A stretch of DNA of 64,000 nucleotides, from NCBI GenBank assembly GCA_001657325.1, contig LWRO01000013.1, forward strand, positions 17,747-81,746. Direction: 5' to 3'. Positions 35,601 to 44,208 of this stretch are shown here, piece by piece; the stretch's first letter is position 1, and every line of letters starts with the position of its first letter. This DNA is from Geitlerinema sp. BBD 1991-9. Its GTDB lineage: Bacteria > Cyanobacteriota > Cyanobacteriia > Cyanobacteriales > Geitlerinemataceae. The position numbers and the translations under genes were made by a program. Below the pieces are notes generated by a model, which saw nothing but the letters and a program-made list of their open reading frames with translations, searched no databases and was not told where the DNA came from.

Positions 35601-38090
35601 ACGACTGCCGATCTCGTCTTTACCCTGACACTGTCCGAGGCCAGCGACGAACCGGTCACGGTCGACTACACGACGGTTGCAGACACCGCCACAGAAGGAG
35701 TCGATTACACCGCTACGACGGGAACTGCGACCTTCGCACCCGGAACCGTCGAACAAACCGTCACTGTCACCGTACAAGGTGACGGATCGATCGAAGACGA
35801 CGAAACCTTCTCCCTAGAATTGAGCAATTCCAGTCAGGCAGTCGTTTCGGACGATCGAGGCGTTGGAACGATCGTCAACGACGATTTCGACGGGCCGGGA
35901 GTCAATATGCCGAGTGGAGCAAATATTGCCAACGTCCGCGATTACGGCGCGAAAGGCGACGGCGTAACCGACGATACGACAGCGATTCTGGCGGCGATGG
36001 CGGACAATCGCGCAGTGTATTTCCCCAACGGGACGTATTTGGTCAGCGATACCCTCTTGTGGAGCGACGATCGACGCTTGTTGATTCAAGGTGAAAGTCA
36101 AGACAATACGGTGATTAAACTGACCGACAGCCTAGAAGCTTTCGGCAGTTCAGCCAACCCCAAACCCGTCATCGATACCTTTTTGGGAGGTAGTACGGGG
36201 CAATCGTTCCAAAACTCCATTTACGACATTACCGTCGATGTCGGTGCGGGTAACCCCGGTGCTGTGGGGGTGGCGTTCCAAAATAACAACCAAGGCGGTT
36301 TGCGGAACGTGACAATTCGATCGAGCGATCCGAATTTCGCCGGTCATACGGGACTAGCGCTGACGACACCTTGGCCCGGGCCCTCGCTCGTGAAAAACGT
36401 CAACATCGAAGGGTTCGATGTCGGCATTAAAACCGACCACAGCGAATACAGCAACGTTTTCGAGAATGTTTCGCTCTCCAACCAACGTCAGTTTGGTGTT
36501 TTCAACGAAAACAACATTTCCACCTTCCGCAACCTCACCAGCAACAATAGCGTCCCCGCCGTCTTCAACCTCGATCCTTTGGCGATCGTGACAGTTCTCG
36601 ACAGTACCTTGAACGGGGGATCGTCGGCGAACTCTGCGATTGAAATCGAAGGTGGCACGCTCTACACGCGGAACGTCACGACTTCGGGTTATGCTTCTGC
36701 ACTGAAAAATGGAAACACTGTCGTTCCCGGCGATACCATTTCGGAGTTCGTATCCAAAGAAATTCACAGTGCGTTCCCGTCTGCACAAACGTCTTTAAAC
36801 CTGCCAGTTGAAGAAACCCCAGAAGTCTTTTACGGCGATGTCGCTAATTGGGTGAACGTTGTTGACTTCGGTGCCGTTCCCAACGACGGACTCGACGACA
36901 CCGCAGCTATTCAAGCCGCGTTGGATGCGGGAGAAGCGACAGTATATTTTCCGCAGGGCAATTACAATATCAGCGATACGCTCGTCGTCGGTGATGGCGT
37001 GCGGACGATTACCGGCTTGTCGTATCAAACCAGTCTGACAGTAGACGATCCGCTTCAAGGTCAAAACTCTCCAGTTTTCCGCATCGAGAACGGGACAGAT
37101 ACCGTATCGATCGAGCGTTTCTTCGGCGTTTCGGGGGGCAGCGATTTCTACTGGTTCGACCAAGCCACGACGCAACCGCTGGTATTGCGGAACATCCTCA
37201 CGAATGCTGGAACTGCTTATCAAAACAGTGTCACGGGGGGCAAACTCTTTATCGAAGACGTGACCATGGCGGGTTGGGAGTTCAACCAGCAGCAAGTTTG
37301 GGCGCGTCAACTCAACCCAGAAAGTGCAAATACGAATATCATCAACAACGGTTCGGATTTGTGGATTTTGGGATTGAAAACCGAGAAAGAAGGCATCGTT
37401 CTCGAAAATACGAACGGCGGACGCACGGAAATTCTCGGCGGTTTGATTTATCCGGCGGGAGGTGGCGATCGCATTCCCGCCGATCGACCGGCATTTATCA
37501 ACAATGAATCGCAACTGACCATCGCCGGGGTTGGGGAATCTCGCTACGGCGTTGGGACGTATCAAATTCTGGTCGAGGAAACGCGAAACGGCATAACAGA
37601 ACAAGTTCTCAACGGTGCCGATTTCACTCAGCGCACCAACGGTTTCTTGATGCCGCTGTATGCAGGTTCTAACGAAGGCGCACAAACCCTCAGCGGTGGT
37701 AGTGCAGCCAACAGCTTCAACGGTGGCGCGGGTTCGGACACGATTACGGGAGGCGGCGGTGCGGACACCTTCGTCTACGCTGTTCCCCAAGACGGAACCG
37801 ACGTACTCATGGATTTCAGCAACGACGACACGTTACAAGTATCCGCCTCTGGCTTCGGCGGTGGCTTGGTCGCTGGTGTGTCGTTGAGTGCTACGGCTTC
37901 GGATACGGGCGTTTTCGTCAGCGATGCCGATCCGACTCCGCTTAGCAGCGATCCGACGTTCCTTTACGATACGGTGACCGGGGCGTTCAGTTTCGACATT
38001 GACGGAACGGCTGAGGGTGCGCCGATTACATTGGCAATTCTAGAGGGAACGCCAACCCTGACGGCGAGTCAAATTTCAATCCTCAATTAA
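32697..38090 (+). CDS. giant PA14/Calx-beta/pectate-lyase-like/RTX protein
   Basis: This 1797-residue modular protein has four PA14 domains (starting near residues 1, 278, 544 and 810), each with DGVRLWVDGQLLIDDW-like cores. They alternate with four Calx-beta domains (near 150, 430, 695 and 955). Two pectate-lyase-3/GH55-like beta-helices follow, opening with VRDYGAKGDGVTDDT (about 1078) and VVDFGAVPNDGLDDT (about 1386). The end carries an RTX calcium repeat, GGAGSDTITGGGGADTF (about 1673), and an uncleaved C-terminal segment. There is no N-terminal signal peptide, so type I secretion through the C-terminus is expected. A role in binding or cutting extracellular polysaccharide fits. Confidence 0.9.
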   Translation: MNGTGLTGSYYEHSGRTPDFANLILTRLDPTIDFNWDNDSPDPSLDDNTFAVRWMGQIEAEHSETYTFYTTTSDGVRLWIDGQLIIDDWDIQGPTTNTGTITLQAGQKYDIRVDYYEYLGRAISQLEWSSASQPREIVPSRQLYPDSGSSIDAGTLNFSNSEFSYDEAGNPFIAASVTRTNGSSGDVSVTIDLSDITATSPDDYDNTSIEVSFTDGDTTEKVISIPIVDDALVEGNETLQLTFINPTGSALLGSQNTATVTIVDNDGSSSPPPPSPPGTGSGLTGFYYDHNGQLPDFANLVLTRTDATIDFNWDGAAPDPAVDDDTFAVRWKGQIEAEQSETYTFYTTTSDGVRLWVDGQLLIDDWDIQAPTENSATITLQAGQQYDIRIDYYEYLGRAVSQLEWSSASQSREIVPTSQLYPDPTLPRGTLAFTAPEFSIREDGTAVLEVAVSRTGGSTGVVGATIELTDGTAIAPDDYDNTPISVSFADGDTTDKVITIPIVDDTLVEDDESFEIALTSPTGGVSIDPQNTATVNILENDTNAGSGTGLTGFYYDHDGSLPDFANLVLTRLDSTINFNWDNDSPDPSIEDDTFAVRWLGEIEPLYAEEYTFHTTTSDGVRLWVDGQLLIDDWEIQAPTENTATITLEPGQTYDIRIDYYEYLGRAVSQLEWSSASQSREIVPATQLYPLASSPGSLEFRDPTFSVNEDGTPVAEVTVVRNGGIEGAVGATIELSDGTAIAPDDYDNAPIAVSFADGDNTPVTVSIPLVDDDRIEDPETVNLRLTGPTGGASLDTQDIAVLTIVDNDFVDAQGTGLTAQYFSGTNFDTLVQTRVDPTVNFNWGQGAATGGLATDAYSVRWTGEIEPRFNETYTFHTISDDGVRLWVDGQLIIDQWQLQGAVEHTGTIDLDAGREYDIKLEYFESQGNASAQLLWSSPSQSKEVIPASQLYPDPLVTIDDAVVVEGNSGTTADLVFTLTLSEASDEPVTVDYTTVADTATEGVDYTATTGTATFAPGTVEQTVTVTVQGDGSIEDDETFSLELSNSSQAVVSDDRGVGTIVNDDFDGPGVNMPSGANIANVRDYGAKGDGVTDDTTAILAAMADNRAVYFPNGTYLVSDTLLWSDDRRLLIQGESQDNTVIKLTDSLEAFGSSANPKPVIDTFLGGSTGQSFQNSIYDITVDVGAGNPGAVGVAFQNNNQGGLRNVTIRSSDPNFAGHTGLALTTPWPGPSLVKNVNIEGFDVGIKTDHSEYSNVFENVSLSNQRQFGVFNENNISTFRNLTSNNSVPAVFNLDPLAIVTVLDSTLNGGSSANSAIEIEGGTLYTRNVTTSGYASALKNGNTVVPGDTISEFVSKEIHSAFPSAQTSLNLPVEETPEVFYGDVANWVNVVDFGAVPNDGLDDTAAIQAALDAGEATVYFPQGNYNISDTLVVGDGVRTITGLSYQTSLTVDDPLQGQNSPVFRIENGTDTVSIERFFGVSGGSDFYWFDQATTQPLVLRNILTNAGTAYQNSVTGGKLFIEDVTMAGWEFNQQQVWARQLNPESANTNIINNGSDLWILGLKTEKEGIVLENTNGGRTEILGGLIYPAGGGDRIPADRPAFINNESQLTIAGVGESRYGVGTYQILVEETRNGITEQVLNGADFTQRTNGFLMPLYAGSNEGAQTLSGGSAANSFNGGAGSDTITGGGGADTFVYAVPQDGTDVLMDFSNDDTLQVSASGFGGGLVAGVSLSATASDTGVFVSDADPTPLSSDPTFLYDTVTGAFSFDIDGTAEGAPITLAILEGTPTLTASQISILN

Positions 38091-38114
38091 TATTTTACGA
38101 ACAACTTGATTTTG

Positions 38115-38152
38115 GGCGATCGATTTACGGTTGTCGATCGATCGTCTTTTTT
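38115..38152 (+). terminator. intrinsic terminator of the giant gene
   Basis: A 10-bp stem (38115-38124 with 38137-38146, one G-U) is followed by six Ts. It is built from two CGATCGAT palindromes. Confidence 0.7.
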
Positions 38153-38362
38153 ATATAATTTTTTTAGGACGTTGATATTGTGATTTAATTTGTTTGAGGC
38201 GCTTAAAAAAATTAAGCAATTCTGAGTGTACTAGAAGCAACCAACCATATTTATTATAAAATTATAAACTCTGTAATGCTGATACTCGATCGATAAAGCT
38301 TTCCAATTCTACTTTCTAAAATATTATTCAAAATCTGTGTTTTAGAAAAGCAATATTTTTAT

Positions 38363-39019
38363 ATGACAGCACAAATCAGCGATCGAATCATTTATAACCA
38401 TCGCAAGTTTTATATCGCTATTGCCAACGGACATGGTCTATTCAATCCCGCTGACCATAACATTCATCCTGTCTCACTTTCAACAGCCTGTTATCGTGGC
38501 TTTCACTGCACTTATACGATTATCGATGATTCCCTGTACCTCCATGAAGTTTGTCTCGGACTCAACAAGAAAAATGCAAAGCTGGCCAAGCTTTGCCAAG
38601 GGCCGTTACTATTTGGTCAGCTTCCCACTCAGCAAGAAATTCAGAAAAAAAGCTACAACTTTATGCTTTCTGAATGGAAATATCAATGGCCGCCATCGTC
38701 TGATAGCATCGATCGACTAATGGCATCTATTGAATTTACAGGTGGTCTTTTGATTGCCGATGATTTTATAAGAGAAATGTACGTTCATATTGGATTTCAC
38801 TCTATTTACAAATATCGTACTGTTTGCGAACTTATCTTTGAGCGTGGACATCTCGTCAAAGCGATAGATTGCACGTCCAAAATAGCCGAACTTCATCAAA
38901 TAATAGAAGATCGAGAGAAATGTCTTAATTTAAGAAAATCTCAAAAAGAAGCTCTTGATTTTTTGAATCAGTGTTTCACTTTAGATTATAAAATAAAATA
39001 TATCAATATTTCATTATAA
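38363..39019 (+). CDS. conserved hypothetical protein
   Basis: This 218-residue protein is AT-rich in coding and has no signal peptide or membrane helix. It begins MTAQISDRIIYNHRKFYIAI and contains STACYRGFHCTYTIIDDSLYL and FTGGLLIADDFIREMYVHIGFH, separated by a basic loop. These blocks recur, as I recall, in a hypothetical family widespread in cyanobacteria and other bacteria, often in accessory regions. No function is known. The position beside a decayed transposase suggests an acquired gene. Confidence 0.65.
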   Translation: MTAQISDRIIYNHRKFYIAIANGHGLFNPADHNIHPVSLSTACYRGFHCTYTIIDDSLYLHEVCLGLNKKNAKLAKLCQGPLLFGQLPTQQEIQKKSYNFMLSEWKYQWPPSSDSIDRLMASIEFTGGLLIADDFIREMYVHIGFHSIYKYRTVCELIFERGHLVKAIDCTSKIAELHQIIEDREKCLNLRKSQKEALDFLNQCFTLDYKIKYINISL

Positions 39020-39079
39020 CCAAAAAGATAGAATATATCAATTCAATTTTGGATTCGATTGGCTTCGTAGACTTGCAAA

Positions 39080-39990
39080 ATAATACCATTTTCTATAAGT
39101 CTGCTAAAGATAGGAACATTAAAATTCGATGTCATCCGGTTGAAGAACCAATAATATCTTGTCCTAATTTCTCCAAGATAGACTTCAATTTTTCTCGCAA
39201 TTAGTCGAGAAATTCAAAAATCATCCATTCCAAAAATTGGTGTATATATTCCCAAACTCTTTCAATGGCATTAACTTCAGGACAATACAGCATTTCCCTA
39301 GAAAGTGGGGTACACCTGGCCCTTGGTACATAAGGACTTCAGCCAGGAATCTGTACCTCATCAGGTTGAGAAACGCTGTAAGGGGACTGGAAGATTAGAT
39401 AAACATTTTCAGGAATCAACAAATCTTTAGCTAAATGACTTCTTTCATTGTCAAGTTGAAGAATGTTGATTTCTTCTGAATGAGCCGTTGAGAACTGCTC
39501 TAAGAAACTTTCCAAACAAGCTGCATCGAGATGAGAGTATTCATAAAAAAGCTGTTTCCAGTTCTCGGTTCAACTACGCCATAAAGGTAAAGATATTCAA
39601 TCTACCATTCATATAATTCTTCAGGCTTAATACCCTTAAGTGTTAGCTTTTTGCCGCTAAGTGTTTGTAAGCCTAAGCGCGTTTCATTCCCAACCTAATC
39701 ATGAAATTGAGAAGCTTTTTTAACTGAATCTTGAATTGCAGACTTCAATTCTGACAAGCATTTCGGTAATTCTAGCCAAAATTGCTTGATGGCTTCTTTG
39801 TCTTGCTTTGCTGCTTTAGGACGAGGAACTTTAAACTTCGCTTGAAGTTTGGAGTGGACACCTCGATATAAAGTGCTATGGCTAACGGAAATACCTTGTA
39901 TGAAATTCAGCCATAAGTGAAGCTCTTTATAGTTAGAAAATCCTTGCTATACAACCAATAGCCTAATCCTGTTAAAGTTTAGGCTTGAAT
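39080..39990 (-). pseudogene. decayed IS630-family transposase
   Basis: Translating the minus strand gives recognisable pieces of an IS630-type DDE transposase: SHSTLYRGVHSKLQAKFKV, D-stop-VGNETRLGL (the first catalytic aspartate region), EYLYLYGVVEPRTGN, INILQLDNERSHL and PEVNAIERVWEYI. In-frame stops occur at 39695-39697 and 39602-39604. There is a frameshift in a T-run near 39550, and about 85 bp of foreign-looking sequence separates SPYS from CPEVNAIER. No functional transposase can be made. The remnant abuts the end of priA. Confidence 0.75.
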
Positions 39991-40006
39991 TGGCACAAAG
40001 TCCCCA

Positions 40007-42475
40007 TCAACTAAAATTCAACGGATCGATATCCACCGAAAACTTCACCGTTTGCGGACAAATCTGCTTCATTCGATCGATCCTCTTCTGCACATCAATC
40101 TTCACATCCCCAGAAAACTTCAACATCATCTGCCAGCGATATCGATCGGCCACCCGCATCACCGCCGCTGGAACCGGCCCCAACAACTCATAACCCGACG
40201 ATTGTTGCAACGCTTCCCCCATCTCGATCGCCGTTTGTTCCACCAACGCCGCATCCAAACCACTCAACCGGAACAACACCAACTTTCCATAAGGCGGATA
40301 CGCCAACGCCTCTCGCTTGGCTAACTCCTCCTCTACGAATTCCTCGTAACGGTGGTGGCGAACCGCTAAAACCACCGGATGTTCTGGCGTGTACGTTTGC
40401 AACACGACTCGCCCCGGATCGTCACCGCGTCCCGCACGCCCCGCGACCTGCGTTAACGTCTGAAACGCCCGCTCTCCCGCCCAGTAATCTGACAAATTCA
40501 ACAAACCGTCAGCCGCCACAATTCCCACCACCGACACCGAGGGAAGGTCTAACCCCTTCGTCAACATCTGCGTTCCCACCAGCAACTGTGCGTCTCCCTG
40601 GGCGAACCGCGTCAGTAACGCTCGATGTGCGCCCTTTTGTCGCGTCGTGTCGCTGTCGAACCGAATCGCTTTCAACTGGGGGAACTGTCGCGACAACTCC
40701 TGCATCACTCGCTGCGTTCCACTTCCAAAAAACTTGAGATAAGGTGAACCGCACTCGGGACAGCGAGGGGGATGCTGCTTCGTGTAGCCGCAATAGTGAC
40801 AGCGTAGGAGTTTCGACGCGCCCTCGTGGGTGTGGTGGTACGCTAGGGACACGTCACAGTGGGGACACTCGAGGACGTGACCGCAACTACGACAGGAAAC
40901 GAAAGTGCTGTGACCTCGGCGGTGAATGAATAAAATCCCTTGTCGCCCGGTTTCAGACAAATCGTTCAAGGCTTCTTGAAGTGCGAGACTGAAAATCGAT
41001 CGATTACCTCGCTTGAGTTCCGATCGAAGATCGATAATTTCAATCGGTGGAAGGGGTCTCGATCGAACCCGTTCGGGAAGCGAAAGATAGTGTTTCCCCT
41101 CATCGCGACAGTTCAGCCAAGTTTCCAGCGACGGCGTAGCAGAACCGAACACCACCGGACAGTCCACCAATTGCGCCCGCCATTTCGCCACCGTGCGTGC
41201 GTGGTACGTGGGAGACGGACTGTCCTGTTTGAAACTGCTATCGTGTTCTTCATCGAGAACGATTAATCCGAGTTTGGGAAGCGGCGCGAACACCGCCGAT
41301 CTCGTTCCGATGACGACTTGCGGCTCTCCCGCGAGCATTTGTCGCCAAGTGTCGAAGCGTTCCCCATCGGACAACGCACTGTGATACACGCAAACTCGTT
41401 TTCCAAACCGGGCGCGAAATCGATCGGTCAGTTGCGGTGTCAGTCCAATTTCGGGAACGAGAACGAGGGCGGACTTTCCAGAACGGAGGACGGGATCGAT
41501 CGACTGTAAGTAAACCTCGGTTTTTCCCGAACCCGTGACACCGTGCAGCAACACCTCAGCGTATCCCGACAATCCCAAAATCGCATTCAGCGCTTCCGTT
41601 TGAGCGGGGGTGAGTTCTTTCGGCGCGTCGGATTGCACCGCTTCCCCCATATCCCGACGCAGAATCTCCCGTTCTTCCACCACCACGCTGCTACAACGCT
41701 CTAACGCTGAAATTACGCTGCGACTGGTTCGCGCCAGTTGCATCAAATCTGTCAACCACAGTTCGCCCCCTTGACGTTGCAGTAGCGTCAAGACTTCTTG
41801 CTGTCGGGGAGTGAGTTCGGCGTAAACGATCGGATCGATCGAGACAAACGTAACAGCTTGCTTGAGCTTGGGTTTCGGGGCGCGAGGCGGTTCGAGGTAA
41901 CTGTCCACCCATCTCCGTTTGACGAGATCGCGAATTCCTCGACTCGCACCGCGAATCTGTTGTTGAACGTAGTTGGCGGTGTAACTTCCCGTTTTGGCAG
42001 TTTGCAACAGTGCCAACACCTGACGGGCCACGGGATTGAGAAATTGTTCGACACCGTCGGGGATCTCGTCCGAATTGAGGCGTAACCGACGTTGCGATCG
42101 ACCCAACAATCCTGGCGGTAGGGCAGTACGAATGACTTGAATCAGGGACGTGTGGTAATACTCGGCAACTCGTTGCAACAGTTCCCAGTAACTTTGAGGA
42201 AAAAAGCCCGAAGAAATTACGTCTTCGATGGGTTTGATACTGTCGGAATCGAGATCCTCGGGGGGTTCGTCGAGAAAGCGAACGGCGATCGCGCCGACTT
42301 GCTGAACCCCAAAGGGAACGCTGAGGATGTCGCCGGGACGAATGCTGAGATCGCTTGGAATGCAGTAGGTGAAGAGTTTGTCGGAACCGGGACAATCGAC
42401 GAGAACTTCCACGTAAGACGGTGGCGTGGCGATCGATCGATAAGTGGCGTGCGGTTCGGCGACAATGGCAATCAT
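40007..42475 (-). CDS. priA: primosomal protein N' (PriA helicase)
   Basis: This 822-residue helicase restarts stalled replication forks. The N-terminal DNA-binding part starts MIAIVAEPHA. The SF2 core has GVTGSGKTEVYL (Walker A, about 315-326), VLDEEHD (motif II) and GSATPSLE (motif III). Eight zinc-binding cysteines appear in the CRSCGHVLECPHC and CHYCGYTKQHPPRCPEC segments. QVAGRAGRGDDPG is motif VI. Length is in the long cyanobacterial range. It is transcribed leftward alone; a decayed transposase lies just beyond its stop. Confidence 0.95.
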   Translation of the reverse strand: MIAIVAEPHATYRSIATPPSYVEVLVDCPGSDKLFTYCIPSDLSIRPGDILSVPFGVQQVGAIAVRFLDEPPEDLDSDSIKPIEDVISSGFFPQSYWELLQRVAEYYHTSLIQVIRTALPPGLLGRSQRRLRLNSDEIPDGVEQFLNPVARQVLALLQTAKTGSYTANYVQQQIRGASRGIRDLVKRRWVDSYLEPPRAPKPKLKQAVTFVSIDPIVYAELTPRQQEVLTLLQRQGGELWLTDLMQLARTSRSVISALERCSSVVVEEREILRRDMGEAVQSDAPKELTPAQTEALNAILGLSGYAEVLLHGVTGSGKTEVYLQSIDPVLRSGKSALVLVPEIGLTPQLTDRFRARFGKRVCVYHSALSDGERFDTWRQMLAGEPQVVIGTRSAVFAPLPKLGLIVLDEEHDSSFKQDSPSPTYHARTVAKWRAQLVDCPVVFGSATPSLETWLNCRDEGKHYLSLPERVRSRPLPPIEIIDLRSELKRGNRSIFSLALQEALNDLSETGRQGILFIHRRGHSTFVSCRSCGHVLECPHCDVSLAYHHTHEGASKLLRCHYCGYTKQHPPRCPECGSPYLKFFGSGTQRVMQELSRQFPQLKAIRFDSDTTRQKGAHRALLTRFAQGDAQLLVGTQMLTKGLDLPSVSVVGIVAADGLLNLSDYWAGERAFQTLTQVAGRAGRGDDPGRVVLQTYTPEHPVVLAVRHHRYEEFVEEELAKREALAYPPYGKLVLFRLSGLDAALVEQTAIEMGEALQQSSGYELLGPVPAAVMRVADRYRWQMMLKFSGDVKIDVQKRIDRMKQICPQTVKFSVDIDPLNFS

Positions 42476-42644
42476 TCAGCAAACGGGCGGCGGTGGGGTC
42501 TCCCGTTTATCTTAGTTGAGGTTGGGCGAGGAATGGGGAATCGATGGGTTTGTCTCGGGTCGTCGAAGAAAATCTTCTGACGGAATTGCCGGATTGAAGA
42601 TCGATCGAATCGTAAACGTGAATGGTAGATGCACCCTGACGATC

Positions 42645-42674
42645 GCCCCCAGCACTCACGTTGGGGGTTTTTTC
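42645..42674 (+). terminator. orphan terminator-like hairpin
   Basis: CCCCCA and TGGGGG form a 6-bp GC stem followed by six Ts on the plus strand. The neighbouring genes, priA and an M16 peptidase, both run leftward, so no annotated plus-strand gene precedes it. It could end a small or antisense RNA. Confidence 0.4.
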
Positions 42675-42750
42675 TGGCATAGAACGAAGCCTTGCAAAAA
42701 TGTACGAGAACGGAGATTTCAGCCTCTCCTTATCTCCCCACCTCCACAAC

Positions 42751-44031
42751 CTACGGCAGAATACCGCCAATCGCATCGTTCGGCCCGACAACGCAGATAT
42801 ACGGTTCGATAAAGTAATGACGGGCGACTTCCCGCGCCGCTTCAGCCGTGACCGTGCGAATCGCTTCGGGAAAGCGTTCGTCGAAATCGATCCCCAAACC
42901 GATCGTTTCGTACCAGCCGAGAACTTGGGCGATTTGAGAATTGGTTTGCTTTCCGAGGGCGTACTGTCCGAGCAATTTGTTTTTCGCCGTTTGCAATTCT
43001 TCCGGTGTCAACAACTCCGTCACGAGTCGATCGACTTCCTGGCGCAATCCATCGATCGCGATCTGGGTGTTTTGAGGTGCCGTCCCCATATAGACGACAA
43101 ACTGCGACGTATCGATGCGGGTTGGATAAAATGCAGACACGTCGTAAGCCAAGCCTCGCTTTTCCCGCAGTTCGACGAACAAGCGACTCGACAAACCGTT
43201 CCCGAGGTACGTGTTGAGGAGCTTCAAAGCGGCATAGTCGGGCGAAACGGGAACGTCTTCCTTCGCAAGGGCAGAGGCGGCGAGATAGCCCAGCATGAGG
43301 ATCGATTGTTGGGTTTCTTGTGGCAATCCCGTTACGATCGGACGCGCGGTAATACTGGGTAAATCGAGGGCGGGTATCGGATTCGGTGGAATTTCCCAAT
43401 CGCCCAAAACTTTTTCAACCGCCGCGATCGAGGTATCCGCATCGAGACATCCCGTCAAGCTGACGATGAGGTTGTCGGGACGAAAGTACGTCCGGTGAAA
43501 CGCCAGCAAATCCGCCCGCGTCAAGCCTGCGACGCTGGCTTCCGTCCCCAAACTCGATCGAGCGTAGGGATGTTCGGCATACATCGCCTCTCGCAATTGG
43601 GAAAAAGCCACCGCAAACGGTTGCTCTTTCTGCGATCGAATTGCTTGCAGGTTCAAACGTCGTTCGAGTTCGACTTCAGCTTCGGGAAACGACGGAGCGC
43701 GAAGCAGCTCTGCAGAGAGGGATAAAATATCCTCGAAATCTGCCGAGACCGTTTTAAAACTTAGAAGAAAGTAATCCGTCGAGGTTTCAGCCCCCAGGCT
43801 CGCGCCCACCGATTCCACTCGCTCGGCGATGTCCATCGAGGACAGGGTGTCAGTTCCTTTCGTCATCACCGCCGCCAGTAAGTGAGAGATTCCCGCGCGA
43901 TCGGGCATTTCGCAACGACTTCCCGCTTTAACGAACAGGCGGGCGGTCGTGATATCAGCAGTTTTATTTTCAACGGCAATGACGACGATACCGTTTTTGA
44001 GGACTACGCGGCGGGCGATCCGTTGGGTCAT
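42751..44031 (-). CDS. M16 peptidase-like protein, non-catalytic subunit type
   Basis: This 426-residue protein has the two-lobe M16 (pitrilysin/MPP) fold but lacks the zinc motif. At the expected place (about residue 49) it reads HLLAAVMTKGTD instead of HxxEH. The C-terminal lobe is complete and includes LRxKRGLAYDV, here as ELREKRGLAYDVS. Non-catalytic M16 proteins pair with a catalytic sister, as in the mitochondrial processing peptidase. That sister is the gene immediately upstream on the same strand. The start at MTQRIARR is chosen; 13 residues of in-frame extension are not conserved. Confidence 0.85.
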   Translation of the reverse strand: MTQRIARRVVLKNGIVVIAVENKTADITTARLFVKAGSRCEMPDRAGISHLLAAVMTKGTDTLSSMDIAERVESVGASLGAETSTDYFLLSFKTVSADFEDILSLSAELLRAPSFPEAEVELERRLNLQAIRSQKEQPFAVAFSQLREAMYAEHPYARSSLGTEASVAGLTRADLLAFHRTYFRPDNLIVSLTGCLDADTSIAAVEKVLGDWEIPPNPIPALDLPSITARPIVTGLPQETQQSILMLGYLAASALAKEDVPVSPDYAALKLLNTYLGNGLSSRLFVELREKRGLAYDVSAFYPTRIDTSQFVVYMGTAPQNTQIAIDGLRQEVDRLVTELLTPEELQTAKNKLLGQYALGKQTNSQIAQVLGWYETIGLGIDFDERFPEAIRTVTAEAAREVARHYFIEPYICVVGPNDAIGGILP

Positions 44032-44208
44032 ATGGCTGCACTCCAGTGGGCGAAATTGAGGAAAAAGCAAAGGTTCGTCAAGCTTAGTCGAGCAGGCGTA
44101 CTAACACAGCCATCCGATGTTATGGCACGTCGCCATAAATCGCCATGCCAATAACGTTCGACCAGATGAGACGTTGGCGGCTCGATCGAGTCGTCGAACT
44201 GGGGTAAC

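Noticed and set aside
36795..37790. 331-codon minus-strand ORF inside the giant gene
   Set aside because: It lies fully within a clearly coding domain on the other strand; no family or start signal of its own.
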